64,000 bases of DNA from the NCBI RefSeq assembly GCF_004919685.1, contig NZ_SMYZ01000044.1:1-64000 (forward strand), in the 5' to 3' direction. The notes beneath the pieces are model-generated. The model made no database searches and was not told where the DNA came from. It saw only the letters and a list, made by a program, of their open reading frames with translations. The position numbers and the translations under genes were made by a program. The DNA comes from Mesorhizobium norvegicum. GTDB lineage: Bacteria > Pseudomonadota > Alphaproteobacteria > Rhizobiales > Rhizobiaceae. Position 1 is the first letter of the stretch; the number at the start of each line of letters is the position of its first letter. This document shows positions 8,108 through 16,483 of the stretch, piece after piece.

Positions 8108-9628
8108 ATGGCGTGCGTTCTAGGCCTCGACATCGGCACCACCTCGACGATCGGCATCCTGATCCGGCTTCCCGATCAGGTGCTGGGCCTCGCCTCCCGC
8201 CCCGTCACGCTGCATTCCGAGCATGCGGGCTGGGCCGAGGAAGATCCCGCGCAATGGTGGGCGAATGTCCGCGACATCATGCAGGAGCTGCTCCGGACCA
8301 GCGGCATCAAAGCCGAGGAGATCGTGGCGATCGGCACCACCGGCATGCTGCCGGCGGTCGTTCTTCTGGACGATCAGGGCGAGGTGCTGCGACCGAGCAT
8401 CCAGCAGAGCGACGGCCGCTGTGGCGCCGAAGTGGCCGAACTGCGGACCGAATGCGATGAGACGGCTTTCATCGCCAAGGCCGGCAACGGCATCAACCAA
8501 CAGCTCGTCACCGCAAAGCTGCGCTGGATAGAACGTCACGAGCCGGAGGTGTTCAGCGGCATCGCCACCGTTTTCGGCTCCTATGACTATATCAACTGGC
8601 GCCTCACCGGCGAACGCGCGGTCGAGCAGAACTGGGCACTGGAGGCCGGCTTCGTCGACGTTTCGACGCACCGGATCGATGACGATCTGGTGGCGCTCGC
8701 GCACATACCGCGCTCGGCCGTGCCACGAAAGATCGCCTCGCATGAAATCCTTGGTTCCGTCTCGGCGAAGGCCGCCGATGAGACCGGCCTGATAGCGGGA
8801 ACACCGGTTGTCGGCGGTGCGGCCGACATGATCGCCTCCGCGCTCGGCGCCGGCGTCGCCAAGCCCGGCGACGTCCTCCTGAAATTCGGTGGTTCGATCG
8901 ATATCCTGATCGCCACCGATCAGATCAAGCCCGATCCGCGCATGTATCTCGATTACCATCTGGTGCCGGGCCTGTTCATGCCCAATGGCTGCATGTCGAC
9001 CGGCGGCTCGGGCCTCAACTGGTTCGTACGCAATTTCGCGGGTGGCGAGACAGAAGCGGCGGAGGCCGAAGGCATTTCGGTGCATCAGCGGCTCGACCAA
9101 CTGGCGGCGGCGCGTCCCGCCGGCGCCGATGGCCTCACCATCTTGCCCTATTTCCTCGGCGAGAAGACGCCGATCCATGATCCGGCGGCTCGCGGCGTGA
9201 TCGACGGCCTGACGCTGTCGCACGATATCGGCCATGTCTGGCGCGCTCTGCTCGAGGCCTACGCCTATGCCATCGCGCATCATGTCGAGGTGCTCAACGA
9301 CATGGGCCACCAGACCGAGCGCTATCTCGTCTCCGACGGCGGCTCGAACAGCCGGATCTGGATGCAGATCGTCGCGGATGTCTTGCAAAAGCCGGTACAA
9401 CGCCTGACCGGGCATCCCGGCTCCTGCATCGGCGCCGCGTGGACGGCAGCGATCGGCGTGGGCCTGACCGACGACTGGTCTGGCGTTTCCGGTTTCGTCA
9501 GCTTCGCCGACCGCCTTGATCCCGATCCGCGCAAGGCCGACATCTACCGCGATGGTTATCGCCGCTATCGCGATCTCTATGCGCGCCTGTCGGCTCCTGC
9601 CGCAACCGGAGCGGGATCGTCATCGTAA
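8108..9628 (+). CDS. FGGY-family carbohydrate kinase
   Basis: 506 residues from the ATG at 8108, chosen because the family's N-terminal phosphate loop LGLDIGTTSTIGILI begins at residue 5. The ORF extension back to 7943 passes through the palindrome. The C-terminal domain has the FGGY nucleotide-binding segment SDGGSNSRIWMQIVADVLQKPV. It phosphorylates a sugar or polyol in the cytoplasm. Xylulokinase, erythritol kinase and related activities are all in this family and cannot be separated here. Its stop overlaps the ATG of the HAD phosphatase by one base (TAATG). Confidence 0.9.
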   Translation: MACVLGLDIGTTSTIGILIRLPDQVLGLASRPVTLHSEHAGWAEEDPAQWWANVRDIMQELLRTSGIKAEEIVAIGTTGMLPAVVLLDDQGEVLRPSIQQSDGRCGAEVAELRTECDETAFIAKAGNGINQQLVTAKLRWIERHEPEVFSGIATVFGSYDYINWRLTGERAVEQNWALEAGFVDVSTHRIDDDLVALAHIPRSAVPRKIASHEILGSVSAKAADETGLIAGTPVVGGAADMIASALGAGVAKPGDVLLKFGGSIDILIATDQIKPDPRMYLDYHLVPGLFMPNGCMSTGGSGLNWFVRNFAGGETEAAEAEGISVHQRLDQLAAARPAGADGLTILPYFLGEKTPIHDPAARGVIDGLTLSHDIGHVWRALLEAYAYAIAHHVEVLNDMGHQTERYLVSDGGSNSRIWMQIVADVLQKPVQRLTGHPGSCIGAAWTAAIGVGLTDDWSGVSGFVSFADRLDPDPRKADIYRDGYRRYRDLYARLSAPAATGAGSSS

Positions 9629-10257
9629 TGCATCGCGCCATCGCCTGGGACATCGATGGAACGCTGATCGACAGTGAGCCATTGCATCATCGATCTCTGC
9701 TCGCCGGCTGCCGCAACTGGAATGTCGATCTCGACGACCTGCCCGATCAGGCCTTTCGCGGCATCCATATGGGCGATGTCTGGACAATGCTGCGTCCGCG
9801 TCTTCCAGCCGGGCTCGATCAGGCGGAGTGGCTCGCCGCCATCAATGCCCACTACGTCGCCAACCGGGCGGACGCCACCGCAATCCCCGAGGCGGTCGAG
9901 ACGATCCGGGCACTGGCCGATCGCGGCATTCCGCAGGTCTGCGTGTCAAATTCCGGCCGGCAAGTCGTCAATGCCAATCTCGATGCGCTCGGCGTGCTCG
10001 ACCTCATGCGTTTCACGATCAGCCTTGATGACGTATCGGTCGGCAAGCCGGATCCAACGCCCTATCGCGAGGCTTGCCGGCAGCTGGCCGTAGCCCCAGG
10101 GTCGGTGGTGGCTGTAGAAGACAGTCGCACCGGCGCTGACGCCGCACGAGCCGCAGGTCTGTTCGTGGTTGGCTATCTCCCCAGCGGCGGCCTGTTCGGC
10201 GACGTCGATCTCAGTACCAACCGTCTGTCGTCGATCCTGGATCTGTTTCCTGGCTGA
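9628..10257 (+). CDS. HAD-superfamily hydrolase (phosphatase/phosphomutase-like)
   Basis: 209 residues. HAD motif I is DIDGT at 8-12 with catalytic Asp8 and Asp10; a helical cap follows; motif II is VSNSGR; motif III/IV is GKPDPTPY and VEDSRTGADAARAAG. This matches the beta-phosphoglucomutase/phosphoglycolate phosphatase subgroup. Translationally coupled to the FGGY kinase through TAATG, it may dephosphorylate a pathway intermediate or an inhibitory side product. Confidence 0.88.
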   Translation: MHRAIAWDIDGTLIDSEPLHHRSLLAGCRNWNVDLDDLPDQAFRGIHMGDVWTMLRPRLPAGLDQAEWLAAINAHYVANRADATAIPEAVETIRALADRGIPQVCVSNSGRQVVNANLDALGVLDLMRFTISLDDVSVGKPDPTPYREACRQLAVAPGSVVAVEDSRTGADAARAAGLFVVGYLPSGGLFGDVDLSTNRLSSILDLFPG

Positions 10258-10412
10258 GGGTTTGGCGCGACGCCACCTCCCAGCTGTGCGCCTGGCCATG
10301 CCGGTAGAGGATCGGGGCGTGATGGCATCTGGTCGATTCACATCGATCCGGTAAGAATCCCCTTGCGCCTCATGAACCGCAAACGACTCCACACCCCAGG
10401 ATTGGACGCTTG

Positions 10413-11399
10413 ATGAACGATACCCCCAAAACGCTGGCACAGGACTCGCTTGGGCCAACCGTGACCATTGGAGAAATATTGGTAGAGATCGTCGCGAGGG
10501 AGACAGGCGCCGGCTTCCGGAAACCTATCGACCTCATTGGTCCCTTTCCGAGCGGCGCGCCCGCCATCTTCATCGATCAATGTGCGCGTATGGGCGGAGC
10601 GGCGGCGATGGTGGGCGTGGTCGGCGACGACGATTTCGGCTTCGTCAACATCGAGCGCCTGAAGCGAGACGGCGTTGACATTTCCGCCATCGCTGTTTCC
10701 CCGGATCATCCGACGGGCAGCGCCTTTGTTCGCTACCGCGAGGACGGAAGCCGCGATTTCGTCTACAACATCGCCAAGTCCGCTGCCGCCCGGCTGGAAT
10801 GGACCCCGCAGGTCGAGGCGCTGATCGCGCGGTGCGGGCATATCCACGTCATGGGAACGGTGTTCGCAAGCCCCGCCGCCTGGGCGATCACCGAACGCGC
10901 GATCCCGCTGATCAAAGCACGCGGCGGCACCATGTCGCTCGATCCGAACCTGCGCAAGGAATTGCTGGCCCACGGCCAGACCGAGGAGAAATTCGCAAGT
11001 CTGGTGGACAATGCGGACCTGCTGCTGCCGTCGGGCAACGAATTGTTCCTGGCCGCCGGCATGGACGGCGAGGACCGCGCGATCGAGGCGCTGTTCAAAC
11101 GAGGGGTCAAGGAGATCGCCGTCAAGCGCGGCGAACATGGCGCGTCGGCCCGCCAACGCACCGGCGCCCGCGCCGATTGCCCCGGCCTCATCGTCGAGGA
11201 AACGGACCCTACCGGCGCCGGCGACTGTTTCGGGGGAGCCTATGTCGCATGCCGGCGGCTGGGCATGCAGCTGCAGACGGCGCTCGAATTCGCCAACGCT
11301 GCAGGCGCGCGCAACGTCACACGCCTTGGCCCCATGGAGGGAGCCGGCACGCGTGCCGAACTGGAAGATTTCATGGCAAGAACAGCGAGAAGAAGCTGA
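10413..11399 (+). CDS. PfkB-family sugar kinase, probable tagatose/fructose-type kinase
   Basis: 328 residues. The N-terminal domain has GEILVEIV and the GGAAAMVGVVGDDDFG ribokinase motif. The C-terminal signature DPTGAGDCFGGAY includes catalytic Asp271 in GAGD. The ATG at 10413 is preferred over the adjacent TTG. Its stop overlaps the ATG of the GatZ-like gene by one base (TGATG). A PfkB kinase plus GatZ-like pair matches the Agrobacterium galactitol/altritol pathway, in which a PfkB enzyme makes tagatose 6-phosphate. The sugar assignment here is by analogy. Confidence 0.87.
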   Translation: MNDTPKTLAQDSLGPTVTIGEILVEIVARETGAGFRKPIDLIGPFPSGAPAIFIDQCARMGGAAAMVGVVGDDDFGFVNIERLKRDGVDISAIAVSPDHPTGSAFVRYREDGSRDFVYNIAKSAAARLEWTPQVEALIARCGHIHVMGTVFASPAAWAITERAIPLIKARGGTMSLDPNLRKELLAHGQTEEKFASLVDNADLLLPSGNELFLAAGMDGEDRAIEALFKRGVKEIAVKRGEHGASARQRTGARADCPGLIVEETDPTGAGDCFGGAYVACRRLGMQLQTALEFANAAGARNVTRLGPMEGAGTRAELEDFMARTARRS

Positions 11400-12670
11400 T
11401 GCGTGTCGCGATCGAAGGTTTGCCGGCCCTGCACAGGGAAGGGAAGAAAATCGGGGTGACCTCGGTGTGTTCGGCACACCCGTTGGTGCTGAAAGCTGCA
11501 CTGCGCCACGGCCGGGAAACCGGCACCACCGTCCTGATCGAGGCGACGTGCAACCAGGTCAACCATCTGGGCGGTTACACGGGCATGACGCCGGCCGATT
11601 TCGCGGCGATGGTGGATGCGCTCGCGGCAGCCGAGCAATGCCCGAAAGAGTTGATCGTGCTTGGCGGGGATCATCTCGGCCCTAATCCCTGGAAAGACCG
11701 GCCCGCCGAGGAGGCGATGGCGCAGGCCGGGACAATGGTCGATGCTTATGTTCGCGCCGGCTTCCGCAAGATCCACCTCGATGCCTCGATGGGCTGCGCG
11801 GGTGAGCCGGCGGCGCTCGACGACCACACGGTGGCCGGGCGCGCGGCCAGGCTGGCGGGCGTCGCGGAACGGGCGGCAGCGCAGAGCAGCAGCGGGGCAA
11901 GCCCTGTCTACATCATCGGCACGGAAGTGCCGCCGCCGGGCGGCGCCGATCACGCATTGGATGCGATCACCCCGACCAGTCCGGAGGCCGCTCGCCAAAC
12001 ACATGCCATTCACGCCAAAGCATTCCAGGCCGCCGGGCTCGATAGCGCGTTTTCCCGCGTCATCGGCCTTGTGGTGCAGCCGGGCGTGGAGTTCGGCAAC
12101 CAGAATGTGATTTTCTACGATCGGGCGAAGGCCCGCGATCTGGCGGCGACTTTGAACGGATTGCCGTCGCTCGTTTTCGAAGCCCATTCGACGGATTATC
12201 AGGGCGAGAGGCCGTTGCGTGAACTCGTCGAGGACGGTTTCGCCATCCTCAAGGTCGGCCCAGAGCTGACCTTCAAACTGCGCGAGGCGTTGTACGCGCT
12301 CGACCTGATCGCTTCGGATATGGTGCCCTTCTATGGCGAGCGGCCGCTTTACCACGCCATGGAAGAGTTGATGCTCGATGCCCCCAGGAATTGGGCAAGC
12401 CACTATCACGGCAGCGATGCCGATAAGCGGACGCTGCGCCACTACTCCTATTCCGATCGCATCCGATACTATTGGGCGACCCCGCAAGCCCGGGCCGCCT
12501 GCGACCGGCTCTTCGATGCGTTGAAGGGCCGGAGGGTGCCGGTGACGCTGTTTCTCCAGCACCTGCCTTCGGCTGTCGCTTGGGCTGACCGCGCCTGCGA
12601 CGGCGAGGAGATCGCGATCGATCACGTCCAGCGAAGCATCGAGGTCTACGCCCGGGCATGCGGCACCTGA
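11399..12670 (+). CDS. GatZ/KbaZ-like protein, probable D-tagatose-6-phosphate 4-epimerase
   Basis: 423 residues, full length for the GatZ/KbaZ family. Family segments include GVTSVCSAHPLVLKAAL, VLIEATCNQVNHLGGYTGM, GGDHLGPNPWK, IHLDASMGC and FEAHSTDYQ. GatZ was first known as the non-catalytic partner of the class II tagatose-bisphosphate aldolase GatY. No GatY/KbaY gene is in this window. From memory of published Agrobacterium work, solitary GatZ-like proteins beside a PfkB kinase can epimerise tagatose 6-phosphate to fructose 6-phosphate. That activity fits better here than a chaperone role, but it is an inference. Confidence 0.85.
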   Translation: MRVAIEGLPALHREGKKIGVTSVCSAHPLVLKAALRHGRETGTTVLIEATCNQVNHLGGYTGMTPADFAAMVDALAAAEQCPKELIVLGGDHLGPNPWKDRPAEEAMAQAGTMVDAYVRAGFRKIHLDASMGCAGEPAALDDHTVAGRAARLAGVAERAAAQSSSGASPVYIIGTEVPPPGGADHALDAITPTSPEAARQTHAIHAKAFQAAGLDSAFSRVIGLVVQPGVEFGNQNVIFYDRAKARDLAATLNGLPSLVFEAHSTDYQGERPLRELVEDGFAILKVGPELTFKLREALYALDLIASDMVPFYGERPLYHAMEELMLDAPRNWASHYHGSDADKRTLRHYSYSDRIRYYWATPQARAACDRLFDALKGRRVPVTLFLQHLPSAVAWADRACDGEEIAIDHVQRSIEVYARACGT

Positions 12671-12722
12671 ACCCTCGGCCCTTCAAGGCCAGAGCCGATG
12701 GGCCGGCGGGCGGCTGGAACGC

Positions 12723-14069
12723 TTACAGCGATGGTCCCAATCGGATCGGGCTGCCGTCGCTGAAACGGGATTGACGGAACCTGTGGAGATTGTGCCCGGT
12801 CTCGTTGCCCTGGATCAAATCGGACAGGATGCGGCCCATTCCGGGCCCTATGCCGAAGCCGTGGCCACTCATTCCGGTCGCGACAACGAGGCCTGGGATC
12901 GCAGCGGCGCGATCGACGATAGGCACGACATCCGGCATCGCATCGATCGTGCCCGCCCAGCTCGCCTTGATCGGCACTGTCTTGAACTGCGGGAAAAGTC
13001 CTCTGAACCCGCTGTCCATGGCGCGGAGCGCCGAGGCCTCGGGAGCGGGATTGAGGACGCGCATCCGTTCGAACGGGGTTTCCTTGTCAGCGTCCCATCT
13101 TCGCGGGGTTGACCAGGCGTCCGGATATCCGCGCGGCGCGGCCGGCAGGTAGCGTGTGCCAAAGGGATTGGCCATCAGGGCGCTGACATATTTGCCCGCA
13201 TGGCGAAATGCGTCCGGCCCTATGTAGAGTTGGTTGCTGCCTCCCGATGCGAGCGTGTACCCGCCATCCTGCCTGCGCCGGAAAGCGATGTGTTCGTCCG
13301 TGGCCGCACCGGCGTGGATTTCCGCCATCGGCGCTGTCGCGGCGACGGTCGCTCTGACGCTGAGTTGCGGAATCGAGATGCCGTGCGCGCGCAGGAAGAG
13401 CGACGTCCAGGCGCCGCTGGCGACGAGGACGCTCGAGGTGGCGATGTGGCCCCGCTCGGTCCAGACGCCGCTGATCCGGCCCGCCGAGATGTCGAGCATA
13501 CGTGCCGCACAATTCTCGATGATCGTGACGCCTTGCCGGGCTGCCAGGCGAGCGATCGCGGGCACGGCAACCCAAGGCTCGGCGCGCATGTCCGATGGGG
13601 TGGTCATCGCGCCTTTGAACGGTTGCGACATGGCAGGGATCAGGCTTGCCACCTCACCTTGGTCGAGGAGACGTGTGTCGACGCCATGAGCCTGGGCGAT
13701 CTTCAGGAATTTCGCGAAACCGGCCATCTCCTTGTCCGTCCGCGCAAGATAGGTAACGCCTGTCTGCGTCAGCCCTATGTCCTCGCCGCACTCCTCGGCC
13801 AGTTGCCGCCAGAGGCGCTGCGCTTCGATCACGATCGGCAGTTCGTCGGCATCGCGGCCCTGCTGCCGGATCCAGCCCCAATTGCGCGAGGATTGCTCGG
13901 CGGCGATGCGTCCTTTTTCCAGCAGCGTCACCGAGATGTTGCGTCGCGCCAGGAACAGTGCCGTGGTCACGCCAATGACGCCGCCGCCGATGATCACGAC
14001 TTCCGAAGTCTTCGGCAGCGGCTCTTGAAACTGGATCGGAGTGGATTCGGTGAAGGGGAAGATTGTCAA
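12723..14069 (-). CDS. FAD-dependent oxidoreductase of the DAO/DadA type
   Basis: 448 residues from a TTG at 14069, chosen because AAGGA lies seven bases upstream; no ATG is suitable and the longer reading from 14345 covers another gene's strand. The dinucleotide-binding motif GGGVIG is at 28-33, with Glu51 ending beta-2 to hold the FAD ribose. The rest has the DAO fold, with substrate-domain segments around RAEPWVAVPAI and the C-terminal FAD motif ATGMSGHGFGIGPGMG. It likely oxidises a D-amino acid or N-methylated amine; the substrate is not readable. It converges on the polyol operon and is probably monocistronic. Confidence 0.87.
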   Translation of the reverse strand: MTIFPFTESTPIQFQEPLPKTSEVVIIGGGVIGVTTALFLARRNISVTLLEKGRIAAEQSSRNWGWIRQQGRDADELPIVIEAQRLWRQLAEECGEDIGLTQTGVTYLARTDKEMAGFAKFLKIAQAHGVDTRLLDQGEVASLIPAMSQPFKGAMTTPSDMRAEPWVAVPAIARLAARQGVTIIENCAARMLDISAGRISGVWTERGHIATSSVLVASGAWTSLFLRAHGISIPQLSVRATVAATAPMAEIHAGAATDEHIAFRRRQDGGYTLASGGSNQLYIGPDAFRHAGKYVSALMANPFGTRYLPAAPRGYPDAWSTPRRWDADKETPFERMRVLNPAPEASALRAMDSGFRGLFPQFKTVPIKASWAGTIDAMPDVVPIVDRAAAIPGLVVATGMSGHGFGIGPGMGRILSDLIQGNETGHNLHRFRQSRFSDGSPIRLGPSL

Positions 14070-14171
14070 AGAGCACGTCCTTATTGGTATGGCACGCCTG
14101 TTGCTCCGCAGACGGAACCAAAGAAAGAAGGAAGGAACGGCGCCAACTGTCAGTCCAGGAAAGTTGTATCG

Positions 14172-14366
14172 ATGCCAGAATACGATCTCTACATCAACGT
14201 GAAGAAGCCGGGCATAGGCCTCTATGTTCGTACCGGCGCTACTCTCCCCGATTTCGCCGATCCGAAAGAGTGGGTCTTTGACGGTACTGCGGCGCAGGAC
14301 TTGCTGCCCCCGAGCGTTGTGGAAGGTGTCGCGGCCGACGGGCATGCGTTTCGCGATATGGACTAG
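14172..14366 (+). CDS. 64-residue conserved-type small protein
   Basis: The frame encodes MPEYDLYINVKKPGIGLYVR, continues without a break and ends HAFRDMD. It is polar and acidic, without signal or membrane segment. Codon usage (high GC at third positions) matches real genes nearby. It lies 102 bp upstream of, and divergent from, the FAD oxidoreductase. I recall short proteins of this kind as hypothetical in rhizobia but assign no function. No strong ribosome-binding site is visible. Confidence 0.6.
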   Translation: MPEYDLYINVKKPGIGLYVRTGATLPDFADPKEWVFDGTAAQDLLPPSVVEGVAADGHAFRDMD

Positions 14367-14577
14367 GGTCGTCGATAGGCAAGGCCGGCATGCTTGACAC
14401 CGTCCACGCGTGCGATGAGCCGAAAGTGGCGAATTGATCTCGTTGATCTCACGTTGCTGACAAGTGTTCTATAGGTCGGGTGCTCGACGGCACGGAAACC
14501 GGGGCCTACAAATTGGTCTGACATGCCGCGCGCGCGGTGCTGACGCTGACACTGCACGCCAAACGAACGGATCGAAT

Positions 14578-15633
14578 ATGGTTTCAAGCTTACCGCCTCC
14601 CGTCTCCCAATCGGTCGCCGCCAGGCTTACGCGGGCGGCGATCTTCCTGGTGGTGACGATCAATCCCGGAACGGCGGCCGAAGAGACGGTCCGCGGCGTG
14701 TGCGCCGACCTCTCCAGCCTGTTGCGCGGCGTGGGATTCCGCAATCTCAATGGGCAGTTGTCATGCGTCATGGGATTTGGCTCCAAGGCCTGGGACAGGT
14801 TGTTTGGAGCGCCTAGGCCGAAGAACCTGCATCCATTCCGTGAGATACGCGGCGTGCATACCGCCGTCTCGACACCCGGCGACATCCTGTTTCACATCCG
14901 GGCGGCAAGCATGGACCTATGCTTCGAACTGGCGACCCACATCATGTCGCGGCTCGCCGGCGCGGTCACGACCGTGGACGAGGTGCACGGCTTCAAATTT
15001 TTCGACGACCGCGATCTGATCGGCTTTGTCGACGGAACCGAAAACCCGGTGGGCCAGGCCGCCGAAGCGGCCACCCTTGTCGGCGATGAAGACTCCGACT
15101 TTGCCGGCGGCAGCTACGTGATCGTGCAAAAATACCTGCACGACGTGGAGCGGTGGAACAAGGTGCCTGTCGAGGAACAGGAGAATATCATCGGCCGGCA
15201 CAAGCTGTCCGACATCGAACAGCTCGATTCCGTGAAGAAGCCCTACGCGCACAATGTCCTGACGTCGATCGAAGAGAACGGCGAACAGCTTCAGATCGTG
15301 CGCGACAACATGCCGTTCGGCGAAGTCGGCAAGGGCGAGTTCGGCACCTATTTCATCGGCTACGCCCGTTCCCCACAGCGCATCGAGACGATGCTCGAGA
15401 ACATGTTCATAGGCAGCCCGCCGGGCACTTACGACCATCTGCTGGATTTCAGCCGCGCGGTGACGGGAGCGCTGTTCTTCGTGCCGACGGCGACGTTCCT
15501 GGACGACGTCAGCCCCGAGGCGGCTGACGACAGCGGCGCGAAAGAGCTGCAAGCCCCCGAGGCGCCCCAGCCGAACGCCAACGATGGTTCACTCGGGATC
15601 GGATCCCTTAAGAAAGAGGCAGGACATGAATAA
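14578..15633 (+). CDS. DyP-type haem peroxidase, encapsulin cargo
   Basis: 351 residues. DyP hallmarks: GFVDGTENP at 149-157 with catalytic Asp152, a probable proximal haem ligand His225, and Arg242 in IVRDNMPFG on the distal side. No signal peptide. After a Pro/Ala-rich linker (about 315-335) the protein ends with DGSLGIGSLKKE at 336-347, the encapsulation targeting peptide known from encapsulated DyP enzymes. Its stop lies inside the start of the encapsulin gene (8-bp overlap). The enzyme is therefore expected inside the encapsulin shell, reducing peroxides with an unidentified electron donor. Confidence 0.95.
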   Translation: MVSSLPPPVSQSVAARLTRAAIFLVVTINPGTAAEETVRGVCADLSSLLRGVGFRNLNGQLSCVMGFGSKAWDRLFGAPRPKNLHPFREIRGVHTAVSTPGDILFHIRAASMDLCFELATHIMSRLAGAVTTVDEVHGFKFFDDRDLIGFVDGTENPVGQAAEAATLVGDEDSDFAGGSYVIVQKYLHDVERWNKVPVEEQENIIGRHKLSDIEQLDSVKKPYAHNVLTSIEENGEQLQIVRDNMPFGEVGKGEFGTYFIGYARSPQRIETMLENMFIGSPPGTYDHLLDFSRAVTGALFFVPTATFLDDVSPEAADDSGAKELQAPEAPQPNANDGSLGIGSLKKEAGHE

Positions 15634-16432
15634 TCTCCATCGGCACCTCGCGCCCATCTCTGAAGAGGCATGGGAGCAGATCGAACAGGAAGCGTCCCGG
15701 ACGCTCAAGCGCCATCTGGCGGCGCGGCGCGTGGTGGACGTTGTCGGCCCGAAAGGTTTCGACCTTTCGGCTGTCGGTACCGGTCATCTCAAGCAGATTC
15801 CCACACCTGGCGAAGGGGTCCAGTCCGCACAGCGCGTGGTGAAAGCGCTGGTCGAATTGCGGGTTCCGTTCGTGCTCACACGCCAGGCGATTGACGATGT
15901 GGACCGGGGTGCTGCGGATTCGGACTGGTCGCCGGTGAAGGAAGCGGCGCGCAAGATCGCCTTCGCCGAGGATCGCTCCGTCTTCGATGGCTATGCCGCC
16001 GCCGGCATCCAAGGCATTCGCGAAGGCACAAGCAATGCCACTGTCGCGCTCCCCGCCAATGTAATGGGCTATCCGGAAGCTGTAGGACAGGCGGTCAGCC
16101 AGTTGCGGCTGGCCGGGGTCAATGGGCCCTATGCGCTCGTGCTGGGTGCGGCGGCGTATACGGCCGCGAGCGGTGGCAGCGACGAAGGCTACCCGGTCTT
16201 CCATCATCTCGAGCGTGTGGTGGACGGCGGGATCATCTGGGCTCCGGCCATCGAGGGTGGGTTCGTGCTCACCACGCGTGGCGGCGATTTCGAGCTGGAT
16301 ATCGGCCAGGACCTTTCCATCGGCTACCTCAGCCACTCCGGCACAGAAGTCGAACTCTACCTGCAGGAGACATTCACCTTCCAGCTGTTGACCGCCGAAG
16401 CTTCAGTGGTGCTCGCGCCGCCGAAAAAGTGA
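15626..16432 (+). CDS. family 1 encapsulin shell protein (HK97 fold)
   Basis: 268 residues, the usual size for family 1 encapsulins (linocin M18/CFP29). The start MNNLHRHLAPISEEAWEQIE and the segments VVDVVGPKGFDLSAV, YALVLGAAAYTA and the late DLSIGYLSHSGTEVELYLQE are characteristic. The ATG at 15626 follows AAAGAGGCAGGAC and overlaps the DyP stop by 8 bp, so cargo and shell are translationally coupled. Family 1 shells assemble into cytoplasmic nanocompartments that capture cargo through C-terminal targeting peptides. Confidence 0.95.
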   Translation: MNNLHRHLAPISEEAWEQIEQEASRTLKRHLAARRVVDVVGPKGFDLSAVGTGHLKQIPTPGEGVQSAQRVVKALVELRVPFVLTRQAIDDVDRGAADSDWSPVKEAARKIAFAEDRSVFDGYAAAGIQGIREGTSNATVALPANVMGYPEAVGQAVSQLRLAGVNGPYALVLGAAAYTAASGGSDEGYPVFHHLERVVDGGIIWAPAIEGGFVLTTRGGDFELDIGQDLSIGYLSHSGTEVELYLQETFTFQLLTAEASVVLAPPKK

Positions 16433-16483
16433 TGGCGAAGGCAGTGCCGAGCGAATTGGCAAATATCTGAGGTGTCCGAGCGT

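Noticed and set aside
12671..12722. CGGCCC/GGGCCG inverted repeat between the GatZ-like and DAO genes as a terminator
   Set aside because: Weak 6-bp stem with a long loop and no T-run; not distinguishable from GC-rich background.
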